From positions 90,045-154,044 of the forward strand of contig JBHORC010000024.1 in assembly GCA_042408445.1 (NCBI GenBank): 64,000 bases of DNA. The letters are read 5' to 3'. The translations under genes were made by a program, and so were the position numbers. Positions 34,494 to 42,682 of the stretch are shown in pieces. The first letter of the stretch is position 1. The number at the start of each line of letters is the position of its first letter. The notes below the pieces were generated by a model that worked only from the letters and a program-made list of their open reading frames with translations, was not told the origin of the DNA and ran no database searches. Source of the stretch: CF-46 sp042408445. Lineage in GTDB: Bacteria; Chloroflexota; Limnocylindria; Limnocylindrales; CSP1-4.

Positions 34494-35579
34494 CTACGTG
34501 GCGCGTTCACGACGGCGTTGGTCGAAGTAGACGGCGAGGATCAGGATCAGGCCCACGATCACGAACTGGTAGAACGGCTGGACCTGCATGATCACGAGGC
34601 CGTTCTGGAGCATGACCGGGACGAGCGTCCCGAGGATCGAGCCACCGATCGAGGCAATGCCACCGAACAGGCTGGTGCCGCCGAGGACGACGGCAGCGAT
34701 CGCCTGGAGGTTGTCGGTCTGATGCCCGACGACGTTCGTGTTGGCGTTGCGGGCGATGTCGACGACGGCCGCGATGCCCACGAGCACGCCCATCAGCACG
34801 AAGAGCTTGACGGTGTGGCGCTCGACAGGCACGCCGGAGCGGACGGCTGCCTCGCGGGACGATCCGATCGCGAGCGACCACAGGCCGAACCGCGTCCGCC
34901 TCAGGACGAAGGCCAGGACAGCGGCAGTCACCAGGGCGAGGACGAGTGGCGCCGGCAGGAACCCCAGGAGCTTGAGCCCGCCGAATCCCTCCTGGATCGC
35001 GTCGGGGATGAACGGAACGTTGGCGGCGCTCGTCAGCACGAGCGCAACCCCGTACGCGATGCCCGAGGTGGCGAGCGTCACGATGAACGACGACAGCCGC
35101 AGCCGCGTGACGATCAGCCCGTTGACGAGCCCGACGAGCGCCCCGACGGCGATCGCGGTGACGATCCCGAGGACGATCGCGAGGGCGAGGTTCGGGTATT
35201 CGCCCGCGGCGACCTGCTCAGGCGTGCCACCCACGGCGACCATCACCTTCGCGGCGAGCACGGACGACAGGATGAGGGAGTAGCCGATCGAGAGGTCGAG
35301 GTGGCCCGCACCGATCAGGAACGTCATCCCGACGGCGAGGAGCATCACCTGCGACGCGTTGAGCCCGATCGACAGCAGGTTGTCAACCTTCAGATACACC
35401 GGGCTGCCGTGCGCGATCGTGCTCGCGATCCCGAAGCCGACGGCGATGAAGATGATGAAGAGCCCGATCCAGAAGGCGGTGCTCCCTCGAGCCGTCTGGA
35501 CGAGGCCGCGCCGCGGCACCTCGTCCTCGGTCTGCCGGCCGGAGACGGCGGACTCGTCGATGACCGCTCCGTCGCTCAC
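34494..35579 (-). CDS. Sugar ABC transporter permease (RbsC/BPD_transp_2 type)
   Basis: A 361-residue permease with about ten hydrophobic segments. The family hallmark GAGHLDLSIGYSLILSSV lies near 90-107, and VGLVNGLIVTRLRLSSFIVTLATSG near 155-180 resembles the conserved cytoplasmic loop. The N-terminal 30 residues are a charged cytoplasmic tail. The GTG start overlaps the ATPase stop (GTGA), so the two are coupled. It belongs to the ribose/xylose/allose class, which uses a dedicated double- or single-domain ATPase. Confidence 0.9.
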   Translation of the reverse strand: MSDGAVIDESAVSGRQTEDEVPRRGLVQTARGSTAFWIGLFIIFIAVGFGIASTIAHGSPVYLKVDNLLSIGLNASQVMLLAVGMTFLIGAGHLDLSIGYSLILSSVLAAKVMVAVGGTPEQVAAGEYPNLALAIVLGIVTAIAVGALVGLVNGLIVTRLRLSSFIVTLATSGIAYGVALVLTSAANVPFIPDAIQEGFGGLKLLGFLPAPLVLALVTAAVLAFVLRRTRFGLWSLAIGSSREAAVRSGVPVERHTVKLFVLMGVLVGIAAVVDIARNANTNVVGHQTDNLQAIAAVVLGGTSLFGGIASIGGSILGTLVPVMLQNGLVIMQVQPFYQFVIVGLILILAVYFDQRRRERAT

Positions 35580-36385
35580 GCCGTCACCGTCTCGCCGAGC
35601 ATCAGCCCGATCACGTCGGACAGGCGGAGCGTCTTCGCCTCGCGAACGGCCACGACCGAGCCGTGGCGCATGACCGCGATCCGGTGGGCAACGTCGAGCA
35701 TCCGGGGGATGTCGTGGCTGATCACGAGGACGGCGAGGCCGCGCCTGGCGGCCGCGGTCACCGTCTCGTAGACGATCCCCGACTGTTTCGGTCCGAGGGC
35801 CGCGGTCGGCTCATCCATGAGGACGGCCGTCGTTGCCCAGGTGATGGCCCGGGCGACGGCGAGCGCCTGCCGCTGCCCACCCGACAGGTTGCCGACCGGG
35901 ATCGAGTAGTCGCGGAGGGAGATCCCGAGGTTGTTCATCGCCTCGCGCGTCTGGTCGATCATCGATCGGCGGTCGAGGACGCCGGCGACCCGGCGCCACC
36001 CGCTCGGGATCGGCTCTCGCCCGAGGAACAGGTTGTCCGCGACCGAGAGGTGCGGGGCCAGGGCGAGGTCCTGGTACACCGTGTGGACGCCGAGCTCGTG
36101 GGCGTGCTGGATCGACAGGATCTTCGTCGGCTCGCCCCAGAAGGAGAGCTCGCCCTCGTCCGCGGGGACCGCGCCGCAGATCACCTTCGTCAGGGTCGAC
36201 TTCCCCGCGCCGTTGTCGCCGACGAGGGCGACGATCTCGCCGGGGTGCAGGTCGAGCGTGGCGCCGCGGAGCGCTTCGAGGTGGCCGTACCGCTTCGAGA
36301 TCGCGCTGGCACGGATCGCCGGGACGCCGGGCGGCCGGTCGCGCGGACCTCGCGCAAGATCGATCGTGGCACCAGGAGCGGCCAT
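35576..36385 (-). CDS. Sugar ABC transporter ATP-binding protein, single-domain (FrcA-like)
   Basis: A 269-residue ATPase with one nucleotide-binding domain, unlike the duplicated RbsA of about 500 residues. Walker A is GDNGAGKST, the signature LSGGQRQALAVARAI and Walker B VLMDEPTAALG. The Q-loop VYQDLALAP is intact. GGAGGTGGC directly precedes the ATG. It is the first gene of the leftward sugar operon; the shared 25-bp operator lies 45-69 nt upstream of its start. A single-domain protein must dimerise to serve the permease pair. Confidence 0.9.
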   Translation of the reverse strand: MAAPGATIDLARGPRDRPPGVPAIRASAISKRYGHLEALRGATLDLHPGEIVALVGDNGAGKSTLTKVICGAVPADEGELSFWGEPTKILSIQHAHELGVHTVYQDLALAPHLSVADNLFLGREPIPSGWRRVAGVLDRRSMIDQTREAMNNLGISLRDYSIPVGNLSGGQRQALAVARAITWATTAVLMDEPTAALGPKQSGIVYETVTAAARRGLAVLVISHDIPRMLDVAHRIAVMRHGSVVAVREAKTLRLSDVIGLMLGETVTA

Positions 36386-36429
36386 GCCACCTCCACCCGG
36401 GAGCGTGCCCGAACCAGCGGGCGGGTCTG

Positions 36430-36454
36430 AGTTGTCCGACCTCTGTTGTTCGAC
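36430..36454 (-). promoter_or_regulatory. 25-bp operator upstream of the sugar ABC operon
   Basis: On the minus strand the site has two direct half-repeats: GTCGAACAAC, then AGAG, then GTCGGACAACT. It matches the site at 40735-40759 at 21 of 25 positions. Upstream a TTGACG (36482-36477), TCGCTA and AT occur at the same relative offsets as in the GntR promoter. The most likely binder is the GntR protein of this island. Confidence 0.75.
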
Positions 36455-36520
36455 GACCAGCCCATGCTAGCGATCTCGTCAAGACGGTGGGCGGCGGTTC
36501 TGCCAGCCCATCGCCGCGGG

Positions 36521-37291
36521 TCAGGTGGCGCGGGTCGGCTCGGGCACCGGCGGGAGCTCGCCGTTCACCGCGATCTGGCCGCCGTCCACGACCAGCGACG
36601 CGCCCGTCACGTACGCCGCCTCGTCCGATGCGAGCCACAGGACGGGCCAGGCGATGTCGATCGGCTCGCCGATCCGTCCCAGCGGCACGGCACCGAAGCC
36701 GAAGCCGGCCTCGATCATCGGGCGGGTGATCTCGCTCGTGATCGTGCCGGGAGCAACGACGTTTACCCGGATGCGGTGTGGCGCGAGGTCGACGGCCATC
36801 GACCTGGCGAGCATCGTCAGGGCGGCCTTGCTCGCGTTGTAGGCCGCCATGTGCGGCTCCGCGACGACGCCGTTGGTCGACGACACGACGACGATCGAGC
36901 CGCCGCCCTGCTCGACCATCGCCGCAGCCGCCGCCCGGCAGGTCAGGAACGCGCCCCGGACGTTCGTCCGGAAGACCTCGTCCCAGGTCTCGTCGCTCGT
37001 TGCGAGGAACGGCACGACGCGGTGGATGCCGGCGTTCGCGACGAATGCGTCGACCCGGCCGAAGCGGGCGATCGTCTCGTCGATCAGCCGTCGGGCGTCG
37101 TCCGCGACGCCGACGTCACCGGACACCGCAAGGACGCGCTCCGGTGCCCCGAGCCGCCCGACGGCATCGGCCAGGACGTCGGCGCGCCGCGCCATCAGCG
37201 CGACGCTCGCACCCTCCGCGACGAACAATGCCGCGATCCCGGCGCCGATCCCCGTCGACGCACCGGTGATGACCGCGACCTTGCCGGCCAT
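36521..37291 (-). CDS. SDR-family dehydrogenase
   Basis: A 256-residue classical short-chain dehydrogenase. The coenzyme motif is TGASTGIGAGIAAL near the N-terminus, NAG is present (VANAGIHR), the catalytic tetrad region shows VVSSTNG and YNASK, and GTITSEI follows. Ala-Arg-Arg after strand 2 suggests NADP rather than NAD. The ATG at 37291 is family-typical; the open frame extends far upstream but without similarity. It is transcribed leftward, separately from the ABC operon, and would oxidise or reduce a polyol or sugar acid of the pathway. Confidence 0.88.
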   Translation of the reverse strand: MAGKVAVITGASTGIGAGIAALFVAEGASVALMARRADVLADAVGRLGAPERVLAVSGDVGVADDARRLIDETIARFGRVDAFVANAGIHRVVPFLATSDETWDEVFRTNVRGAFLTCRAAAAAMVEQGGGSIVVVSSTNGVVAEPHMAAYNASKAALTMLARSMAVDLAPHRIRVNVVAPGTITSEITRPMIEAGFGFGAVPLGRIGEPIDIAWPVLWLASDEAAYVTGASLVVDGGQIAVNGELPPVPEPTRAT

Positions 37292-37393
37292 CCGCCCCGA
37301 ACGCTCTCCCAAACCCGAGCTCCTCCACCTCGTCGTCGTCGCCGGTGCTGACGTCCGTGGCGTCGATCGCCACCCTACACTTCGCGGTCCGAG

Positions 37394-38932
37394 ATGGAGC
37401 AGCCCACGCCCCGGACCCCCGCCGTGATCGGTCTCGACGTCGGCACGAGCGCCGTGAAGGGTCTTCTCGTCGGGAGCGACGGCGTGCTTGCCCGGGTCCG
37501 ACGGGGCTATCTGCTCGACGTCGGCGCGGAGGGGCGCGTCGAGCTCGACGCGAATGACGTTTGGCAGGCCGTCACCTCCGCGATCCGCCGGCTGGCGCAG
37601 GTCGCCGCCGAGGACCGCCACGCTGTCGTCGCAGTCTGCTGCGGCGGGTCGGGCGATGAAGCGGTGTGGGTCGACGAGGCCGGCACGCCGGTCGCGCCGG
37701 TGCCGATGTCCCTCGACCGCCGCTCCGTCGTTGCCCGTTCGACGCTCGGCGGCACGATGAGCGATGAAGCGTTCATGGAGCGGACGGGTCTTCCGGCCGG
37801 CGATGCCTACCCGTTGACGCGGCTCGCCTGGCTTCGTCTCGCGAGGCCGGAGGTCGCGTCCCGCGTCCGTCACCTGTGGGCGTGGCCGGAGTTCGTCGCG
37901 GCGCGACTCGGGGTCCTTCCGGTGGCGGAGCCGACCCTCGCCGCCCGGAGCGGTGGGTTCGACGTCGTCGGCGGCGTCTGGGACGCCGAGCTCCTCGCGT
38001 CCGTCGGCGTCGACGCTGGCGTGTTCCCATCGCTCGCGCCGACCGGGTCGGTGGTGGGCTTCGTGCCGGGAGCCATTGCCCGACGGCTCGGCCTCGACGG
38101 GCGGGTCTCCGTGGTCGCCGGCGGGTTCGATCAGGCGATGGCGACGCTCGGCGCACGCGTCACCGGGCCGGGAATCGCCCATCTCGGTGCGGGGTCGTGG
38201 GAGGCGTTGACGGTCGCGCTGCACGCGCCCGCATTCGGCCTGGTCACGAGCGGGTTCAGCGTCGGGCCGACGATCGCGGCGGACGTCCCGTGGTCGGCGA
38301 TGGGCAGCTCGATGGGCGGCGCGGCCGCCCGCTGGATCGGGGGACTGGCGGGGGCGAGTGACAGGGCGAGCGCCCGGGCCACGCGGCGAGCGATGGCGCT
38401 CGCGGCGGGCGCGCCGGACGAGCCCACCGGACTCGTCGTCCTGCCCGATCTCGACGGTGGTGGCCCGAAGCTCGTCGATGGCGGGCCGGGCGCCGTGATC
38501 GCCGGTCTCCGCCTCGACGTCGACGCTCGACAGATTGCTCGAGGGGTGCTGGAGGGGATCGCGCTCACGGTCGCCGATCGTCTCGAGGTGCTCGCCGCGA
38601 TCGAGCCGGTCGCAGAGATCCGGGTCACGGGTGCCGGCGCCCGGGAGCATCGCTGGGCGCAGCTGCGGGCGGACGTCACGGGCCTGCCCGTCCGCGCCGT
38701 CTCGCCGCTCGATGCCGGTGCCGCCGCCGCGGCCGCGCTCGCACTGGCCGCCACGATCCCGGGCGAGACCGTCCCCACCGTGCTGGATTCGATCGTGCGG
38801 CTCGGGTCGCTCGTGGAACCGCGGCCGGAACAGCATCGGCGCTACGCCGAGATCCGCGCGAGCCGGGCCCGGCTTCGCGGGGCGCTCGCTGCTGACAGCG
38901 ACGAGCTCCCGTCGGCTGCGGGACGGACGTAG
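37394..38932 (+). CDS. FGGY-family carbohydrate kinase (first copy)
   Basis: A 512-residue kinase of the xylulokinase/gluconokinase fold. The N-terminal phosphate loop is GLDVGTSAVKGLLV, the central hinge region contains PMSLDRRSV, and the C-terminal ATPase core shows GAGSWEALTV and VTGAGAREHRWAQLRADVTG, the FGGY-2 signature. The substrate is not evident. A TACACT box ends 12 nt before the ATG, suggesting a very short leader. It diverges from the SDR gene and is followed 31 nt later by a second SDR, so kinase and dehydrogenase are probably co-transcribed. Confidence 0.88.
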   Translation: MEQPTPRTPAVIGLDVGTSAVKGLLVGSDGVLARVRRGYLLDVGAEGRVELDANDVWQAVTSAIRRLAQVAAEDRHAVVAVCCGGSGDEAVWVDEAGTPVAPVPMSLDRRSVVARSTLGGTMSDEAFMERTGLPAGDAYPLTRLAWLRLARPEVASRVRHLWAWPEFVAARLGVLPVAEPTLAARSGGFDVVGGVWDAELLASVGVDAGVFPSLAPTGSVVGFVPGAIARRLGLDGRVSVVAGGFDQAMATLGARVTGPGIAHLGAGSWEALTVALHAPAFGLVTSGFSVGPTIAADVPWSAMGSSMGGAAARWIGGLAGASDRASARATRRAMALAAGAPDEPTGLVVLPDLDGGGPKLVDGGPGAVIAGLRLDVDARQIARGVLEGIALTVADRLEVLAAIEPVAEIRVTGAGAREHRWAQLRADVTGLPVRAVSPLDAGAAAAAALALAATIPGETVPTVLDSIVRLGSLVEPRPEQHRRYAEIRASRARLRGALAADSDELPSAAGRT

Positions 38933-38963
38933 CCTGATCCGGGGGCCGAAGATGGAGGTGGAC

Positions 38964-39734
38964 GTGAGCCGACTCGACGGTCTCGGTGCGGTCGTCACCG
39001 GAGGAGCTCGGGGGATCGGAGCCGCGATCGCTCGTGCCTATGTCGACGAAGGGGCGTCCGTCGCGATCCTGGACGTCGACGGTGCTCGCGCAGCGGCGAC
39101 CGCCGCCTCCATCGGGCTTCGCTGCCGGTCGATGGCGGTCGACGTCTCCGACGAGGCGTCGGTCGAGGCGGCCTTCGCGGCGCTGGACGCCGCCGGCTTC
39201 GCCGTCGACATCCTCGTGAACAATGCCGCGGTCCAACGGGAAGGCGCCCTCGCCGACCAGACGCTCGCCGATGCGCGCCTCGTCATCGACACGAACCTGA
39301 TCGGGACGTTCCTGTGCAGCCGGGCCGCGCTTCGCCGAATGGTCGGCCGGCGTTCGGGGGTGATCCTGAACCTGAGCTCGGTCCTCGGGCTGACGGGCGA
39401 CGCCCTGCTCCCGATCTACTCCGCGACGAAGCACGCGATCATCGGCCTCACCCGCTCGACGGCCGCGGCCTACGCGGGGCAGGGGATCCGGTGCCTGGCC
39501 ATCTGCCCCGGCGACGTCGACACCGAGCTGAACGAGCAGTACTTCAACTCGCAACCGGACCCGGCCGCCTTCCGCGCCCGCGTCGAGCGGGAGTACCCCG
39601 TTCGACGGATCGCGAAGCCGGAGGAGATCGCCCGGCTGGCGGTCGCCCTCGCGACGGACGACGCCTCGTTCATGAACGGCACGTACGTCCTCGCCGACGG
39701 CGGGATCATGTCCCGCCTCTTCGACCTGTACTGA
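38964..39734 (+). CDS. SDR-family dehydrogenase (second copy)
   Basis: A 256-residue classical SDR. TGGARGIGAAIARA is the coenzyme loop, D41-like ILDVD after strand 2 suggests NAD, NNAA replaces NNAG, and the active site reads NLSSVLG with YSATK. The start chosen is a GTG with GGAGG 5 nt upstream; an ATG 4 codons earlier is possible. It shares only the fold with the SDR at 36521. Likely role: oxidation of a sugar, polyol or sugar acid feeding the kinase or RuBisCO-like pathway. Confidence 0.87.
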   Translation: MSRLDGLGAVVTGGARGIGAAIARAYVDEGASVAILDVDGARAAATAASIGLRCRSMAVDVSDEASVEAAFAALDAAGFAVDILVNNAAVQREGALADQTLADARLVIDTNLIGTFLCSRAALRRMVGRRSGVILNLSSVLGLTGDALLPIYSATKHAIIGLTRSTAAAYAGQGIRCLAICPGDVDTELNEQYFNSQPDPAAFRARVEREYPVRRIAKPEEIARLAVALATDDASFMNGTYVLADGGIMSRLFDLY

Positions 39735-39762
39735 CCGCCGACGGGGCGAGGCGGCGAGCCGG

Positions 39763-39768
39763 TAGGAT
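39763..39768 (+). promoter_or_regulatory. -10-like box close to a GTG start
   Basis: TAGGAT lies 8 nt before the GTG of the phosphatase gene, with no Shine-Dalgarno between. This fits a leaderless transcript. No convincing -35 is present. Confidence 0.45.
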
Positions 39769-39776
39769 CAGCCGCC

Positions 39777-40652
39777 GTGGACAGCGCATTCGGGCCGGAG
39801 TGGAGCGGGCGGCTTCGGCGCGCGACCGCGGCGGAGCTGCAGGACTGGCTGTCGTTCGCGCACGCCGCCTGCGACCTCGCCGACGAGCTGGCCCTCGACG
39901 CCCTCGGCCGGCGCTCGGAGCTCGATGTCGCGGCGAAGGCTGATGGCTCGTTCGTCACGGACGCGGACCAGCGGATCGAGCGCGCGATCCGCGAGCGGCT
40001 CGCCGATCGGTATCCGGCAGATGGCGTCGTCGGCGAGGAGTACGGGACGGAGGCGGCCGCCGCGGGGACGCGCTGGTATCTGGACCCGATCGACGGGACG
40101 CACAACTTCATGCGCGGTGTGCCGCTGTTCGGGACGTTGCTCGCCGTCGAGCGTGATGGTGAGACGCAGGTCGGCGTCGTGAGCGCTCCGGCGCTCGGCC
40201 GCCGCTGGTTCGCGAGCCGCGGCAACGGCGCCTGGGCGGTCGGCGGTCCGGACGCGAGGCCTCGCCGACTCGCGGTTTCTCACGAAACGGCGATCGACGC
40301 GAGCCAGATCCTGTTCCGCAGCGTCACCGACATGCGGGCGTCGCGCGTGTCCGCAGGCTTCGATGCCCTGCTGGGCGCCGTCTGGCGAGAGCGCGGCTTC
40401 GGCGACTTCTGGGGGTACACCCTCGTCGCCGACGGGGCCGCCGAGGGGATGATGGAGCGGGACCTGAGCCCCTGGGACATGGCGGCGCCGTGGATCCTCG
40501 TCGAGGAGGCCGGCGGGCGGGTGACCGACTTCGATGGCCGGCGCTCGTTCGAGACCGGGGAGTCGTTCGCGAGCAATGGGGCTCTTCACGGCCCGCTGCT
40601 CGATCGTCTCTGGCGGCGCGAGGTGAGCATCCAGCGACCCGCCGTCCGGTAG
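39777..40652 (+). CDS. Inositol-monophosphatase-family phosphatase
   Basis: A 291-residue Mg-dependent phosphatase. Metal-ligand motifs are VGEEYG (Glu), WYLDPIDGTHNFMRG (the DPxDGT signature) and SPWDMAAPWILVEEAGG (the second WD-A motif). Relatives dephosphorylate inositol phosphate, histidinol phosphate (HisN) or fructose 1,6-bisphosphate. Histidinol phosphatase is worth considering because a HisC-like aminotransferase follows two genes later, but both sit inside a sugar island, so a sugar-phosphate substrate is also likely. Starts at a GTG right after a -10-like TAGGAT. Confidence 0.87.
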   Translation: MDSAFGPEWSGRLRRATAAELQDWLSFAHAACDLADELALDALGRRSELDVAAKADGSFVTDADQRIERAIRERLADRYPADGVVGEEYGTEAAAAGTRWYLDPIDGTHNFMRGVPLFGTLLAVERDGETQVGVVSAPALGRRWFASRGNGAWAVGGPDARPRRLAVSHETAIDASQILFRSVTDMRASRVSAGFDALLGAVWRERGFGDFWGYTLVADGAAEGMMERDLSPWDMAAPWILVEEAGGRVTDFDGRRSFETGESFASNGALHGPLLDRLWRREVSIQRPAVR

Positions 40653-40704
40653 CCCGGTTCGACGGGTGCGGCGCGGCGCCGGGAGCGCGGCCGGCAATCG
40701 CGAC

Positions 40705-40733
40705 TTGACCCGGTCGCTATGATCCCTCTTAAT
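40705..40733 (+). promoter_or_regulatory. Promoter of the GntR pathway operon
   Basis: TTGACC (40705-40710), 17 bp, CTTAAT (40728-40733). The operator begins 1 nt after the -10 box and would cover the transcription start, the position expected for repression. An alternative -10, TATGAT at 40718-40723, lacks a matching -35. Confidence 0.6.
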
Positions 40734-40734
40734 C

Positions 40735-40759
40735 GTCCGACAACTGTGGTCAGACAACT
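40735..40759 (+). promoter_or_regulatory. 25-bp operator upstream of gntR
   Basis: Direct half-repeats GTCCGACAAC and GTCAGACAACT are separated by TGTG, 15 bp centre to centre. Nearly the same element occurs upstream of the sugar ABC operon (36430-36454). It ends 9 nt before the regulator ATG, which suggests autoregulation. Confidence 0.8.
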
Positions 40760-40768
40760 GGGGGACGG

Positions 40769-41494
40769 ATGTCGCGCACCAGGATCGCGGTCATGACGGA
40801 GCTCTCGGCGGCGATCGCCGCGGAGTACCGACCTGGCGACCGCCTCCCGCCCGAGCCGGCGCTCGCCGCCGCGTACGGGGTGAGCCGGGCGACCTTGCGG
40901 GAGGCGCTCCAGAGCCTCGCCGCGACTGGGCTCGTCCAGCGGGTCCACGGTGTGGGGACGTTCGTTGCCGCGGTCTCGAACAAGGTGGAGAGCGCCCTGG
41001 ACGTCGACCTCGGCGTCACGGAGGCCGTCCAGGCCGCGAACCAGCGGCTCGGCGTCCAGGTCCTGCGCGTCGAGGAGCGGCCGGCGCCGCATGACGTCGC
41101 GCTGCGGCTGGGGCTCGGGCCGGCGAGCCGCGTCCTCTGGATCGAACGGGCGATCCTCGCCAACGACGTGCCCGCCGTAGCCGCGATCGACGCGATCCCC
41201 GTCGCGGTTGCGGCTCGGGCGGGGCAGCCGTACTCCAGCGGCTCGGTCTATCGGTTCCTCGAGCAGGAGTGCCGGATCGTCCTCGTCGGTGGCTCCGCAT
41301 CTGTCACGGCGGTGCGGGCGGACCGCCGCGTGGCACGCGTGCTCCGCATCAACGAGGACGAGCCACTCCTGCGGATCGCGCAGGTCGAACGCGCCCACGA
41401 CGACACCGCGGTCCTGTATTCGGAGGAGCAGTACGTGCCCAATCTGTTCGAGCTGACGATCCGCCGGACGCGTCGCGGCGGGGCGATCGCATGA
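40769..41494 (+). CDS. GntR-family transcriptional regulator (UTRA ligand domain)
   Basis: A 241-residue regulator. The N-terminal winged helix has RPGDRLPPEPALAAAYGVSR and ATLREALQSLAATGLV, then the wing HGVGTFVA. Residues about 85-235 are a UTRA/chorismate-lyase-like ligand domain ending YVPNLFELTIRR. HutC-type proteins like this are repressors released by a sugar phosphate or amino compound. The 25-bp operator directly upstream, and its near-copy before the sugar ABC operon, make it the probable controller of both. Its stop overlaps the aminotransferase start. Confidence 0.9.
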   Translation: MSRTRIAVMTELSAAIAAEYRPGDRLPPEPALAAAYGVSRATLREALQSLAATGLVQRVHGVGTFVAAVSNKVESALDVDLGVTEAVQAANQRLGVQVLRVEERPAPHDVALRLGLGPASRVLWIERAILANDVPAVAAIDAIPVAVAARAGQPYSSGSVYRFLEQECRIVLVGGSASVTAVRADRRVARVLRINEDEPLLRIAQVERAHDDTAVLYSEEQYVPNLFELTIRRTRRGGAIA

Positions 41495-42681
41495 GCAGCA
41501 CGGACACGGCCCACGTCGGGCGGAGTGAGGCCCCGACAACCGCGACATCCCCGAACGGTGATCGCCCGGACGCCGCCCGCTGGCTCGAGGCGTTCGCCCG
41601 GCCCGAGCTGTGGGACGCCCGCGCCTACGACGCCCGCCACCACGACTTCGCCTGGCAGCACCGCGAGCTGGCCCGACTGATGTCGAACGAGTGCCCGTTG
41701 CCACCGGATGAGGTCGTCATCGAGGCCGCGACGGCCGCGATGCGCGAGGCCAACCTCTACCCGAACTCCGGCTGGGAGCTGCGCGAGGCCCTGGCCCGGT
41801 TCGCGGGCGTCGACAGCACCGCGCTGATCCTTGGCAACGGCTCGACCGAGATCCTGGACGTCGTCACGAGGACGTTCATGACGCCGGGTGACGAGGCCGT
41901 GATCCCCGTTCCGACCTACGCGTTCTTCGAGACGCAGGTTCGGCTCAACGGTGGCGTCCCGGTGCTGGTGCCGGCGACCGCCGATCTCGGCTTCGACGTT
42001 CCCGCCATCCTTGCCGCGATCACGCCACGGACGAAGCTCATCTTCCTGTGCAGCCCGAACAACCCGATCGGCCGGAGCTGGACCACCGCCGAGGTGGAGG
42101 CCGTGCTCGCGGCCGGAATCCCGACGGTGATCGACCAGGCCTATCTCGAGTGCGGCCACGGCCGCTCGTTTGCCGACCTGATCGCGCGCCACCCGAACCT
42201 CATCGTCACCCGGACGATGTCGAAGGCCTTCGGTCTGGCTGCGATCCGGGTCGGCTACGGGATCGCCGACCCGGCGGTCATCGACCTGCTGCTTCGGGTC
42301 AGGATCCCGTTCAGCATCAGCCTCGTCGCGATCCGGGCCTCGCTCGCCGCCGTCAGCGATCCGGCGATCGTCGAGCGGCGCCGCCAGTTCATCAGCTCCG
42401 AGCGGGACCGCCTCTTCGCGGTCCTCGCCGCGCTGCCGGGCGTCGTGCCGTGGCCGTCCGAAGCCAACTTCATCACGATCGACGTCACCGCCACCCACCG
42501 GACGAGCACGGAATACGTCGACGACGCCCGGGCCGAGGGACTCCTGCTCCGGCGGATGGCGGCGCATCGGCTGGAGGGGCAGTACGTCCGGGTGACGATC
42601 GGGACCCAGGCGGAGAACGACCGCTTCCTCGATGTGTTCTCGCGCGGCGTCCTCGCGGCGCCGGCAGCACAGCCCAGCTGA
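41491..42681 (+). CDS. Histidinol-phosphate-aminotransferase-like PLP enzyme
   Basis: A 396-residue fold-type I aminotransferase of class I/II. It shows LMSNECPLPPDEVV and LYPNSGWELREALA near the start, the SPNNPIGR substrate loop, IDQAY for the PLP ring Asp, and the Schiff-base Lys in TRTMSKAFGLAAIRVGY. It resembles HisC and relatives that transaminate sugar or phosphonate compounds. The first 45 residues are an extension rich in Ala/Asp/Arg. It is ATGA-coupled to gntR and followed by an FGGY kinase, so in this locus it may transaminate a keto sugar rather than histidinol phosphate. Confidence 0.87.
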   Translation: MSSTDTAHVGRSEAPTTATSPNGDRPDAARWLEAFARPELWDARAYDARHHDFAWQHRELARLMSNECPLPPDEVVIEAATAAMREANLYPNSGWELREALARFAGVDSTALILGNGSTEILDVVTRTFMTPGDEAVIPVPTYAFFETQVRLNGGVPVLVPATADLGFDVPAILAAITPRTKLIFLCSPNNPIGRSWTTAEVEAVLAAGIPTVIDQAYLECGHGRSFADLIARHPNLIVTRTMSKAFGLAAIRVGYGIADPAVIDLLLRVRIPFSISLVAIRASLAAVSDPAIVERRRQFISSERDRLFAVLAALPGVVPWPSEANFITIDVTATHRTSTEYVDDARAEGLLLRRMAAHRLEGQYVRVTIGTQAENDRFLDVFSRGVLAAPAAQPS

Positions 42682-42682
42682 C

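Noticed and set aside
37292..38998. Minus-strand extension of the SDR frame over the FGGY kinase
   Set aside because: The extra 569 codons show no similarity and overlap a clear kinase; the SDR begins at 37291 with the family-typical start.
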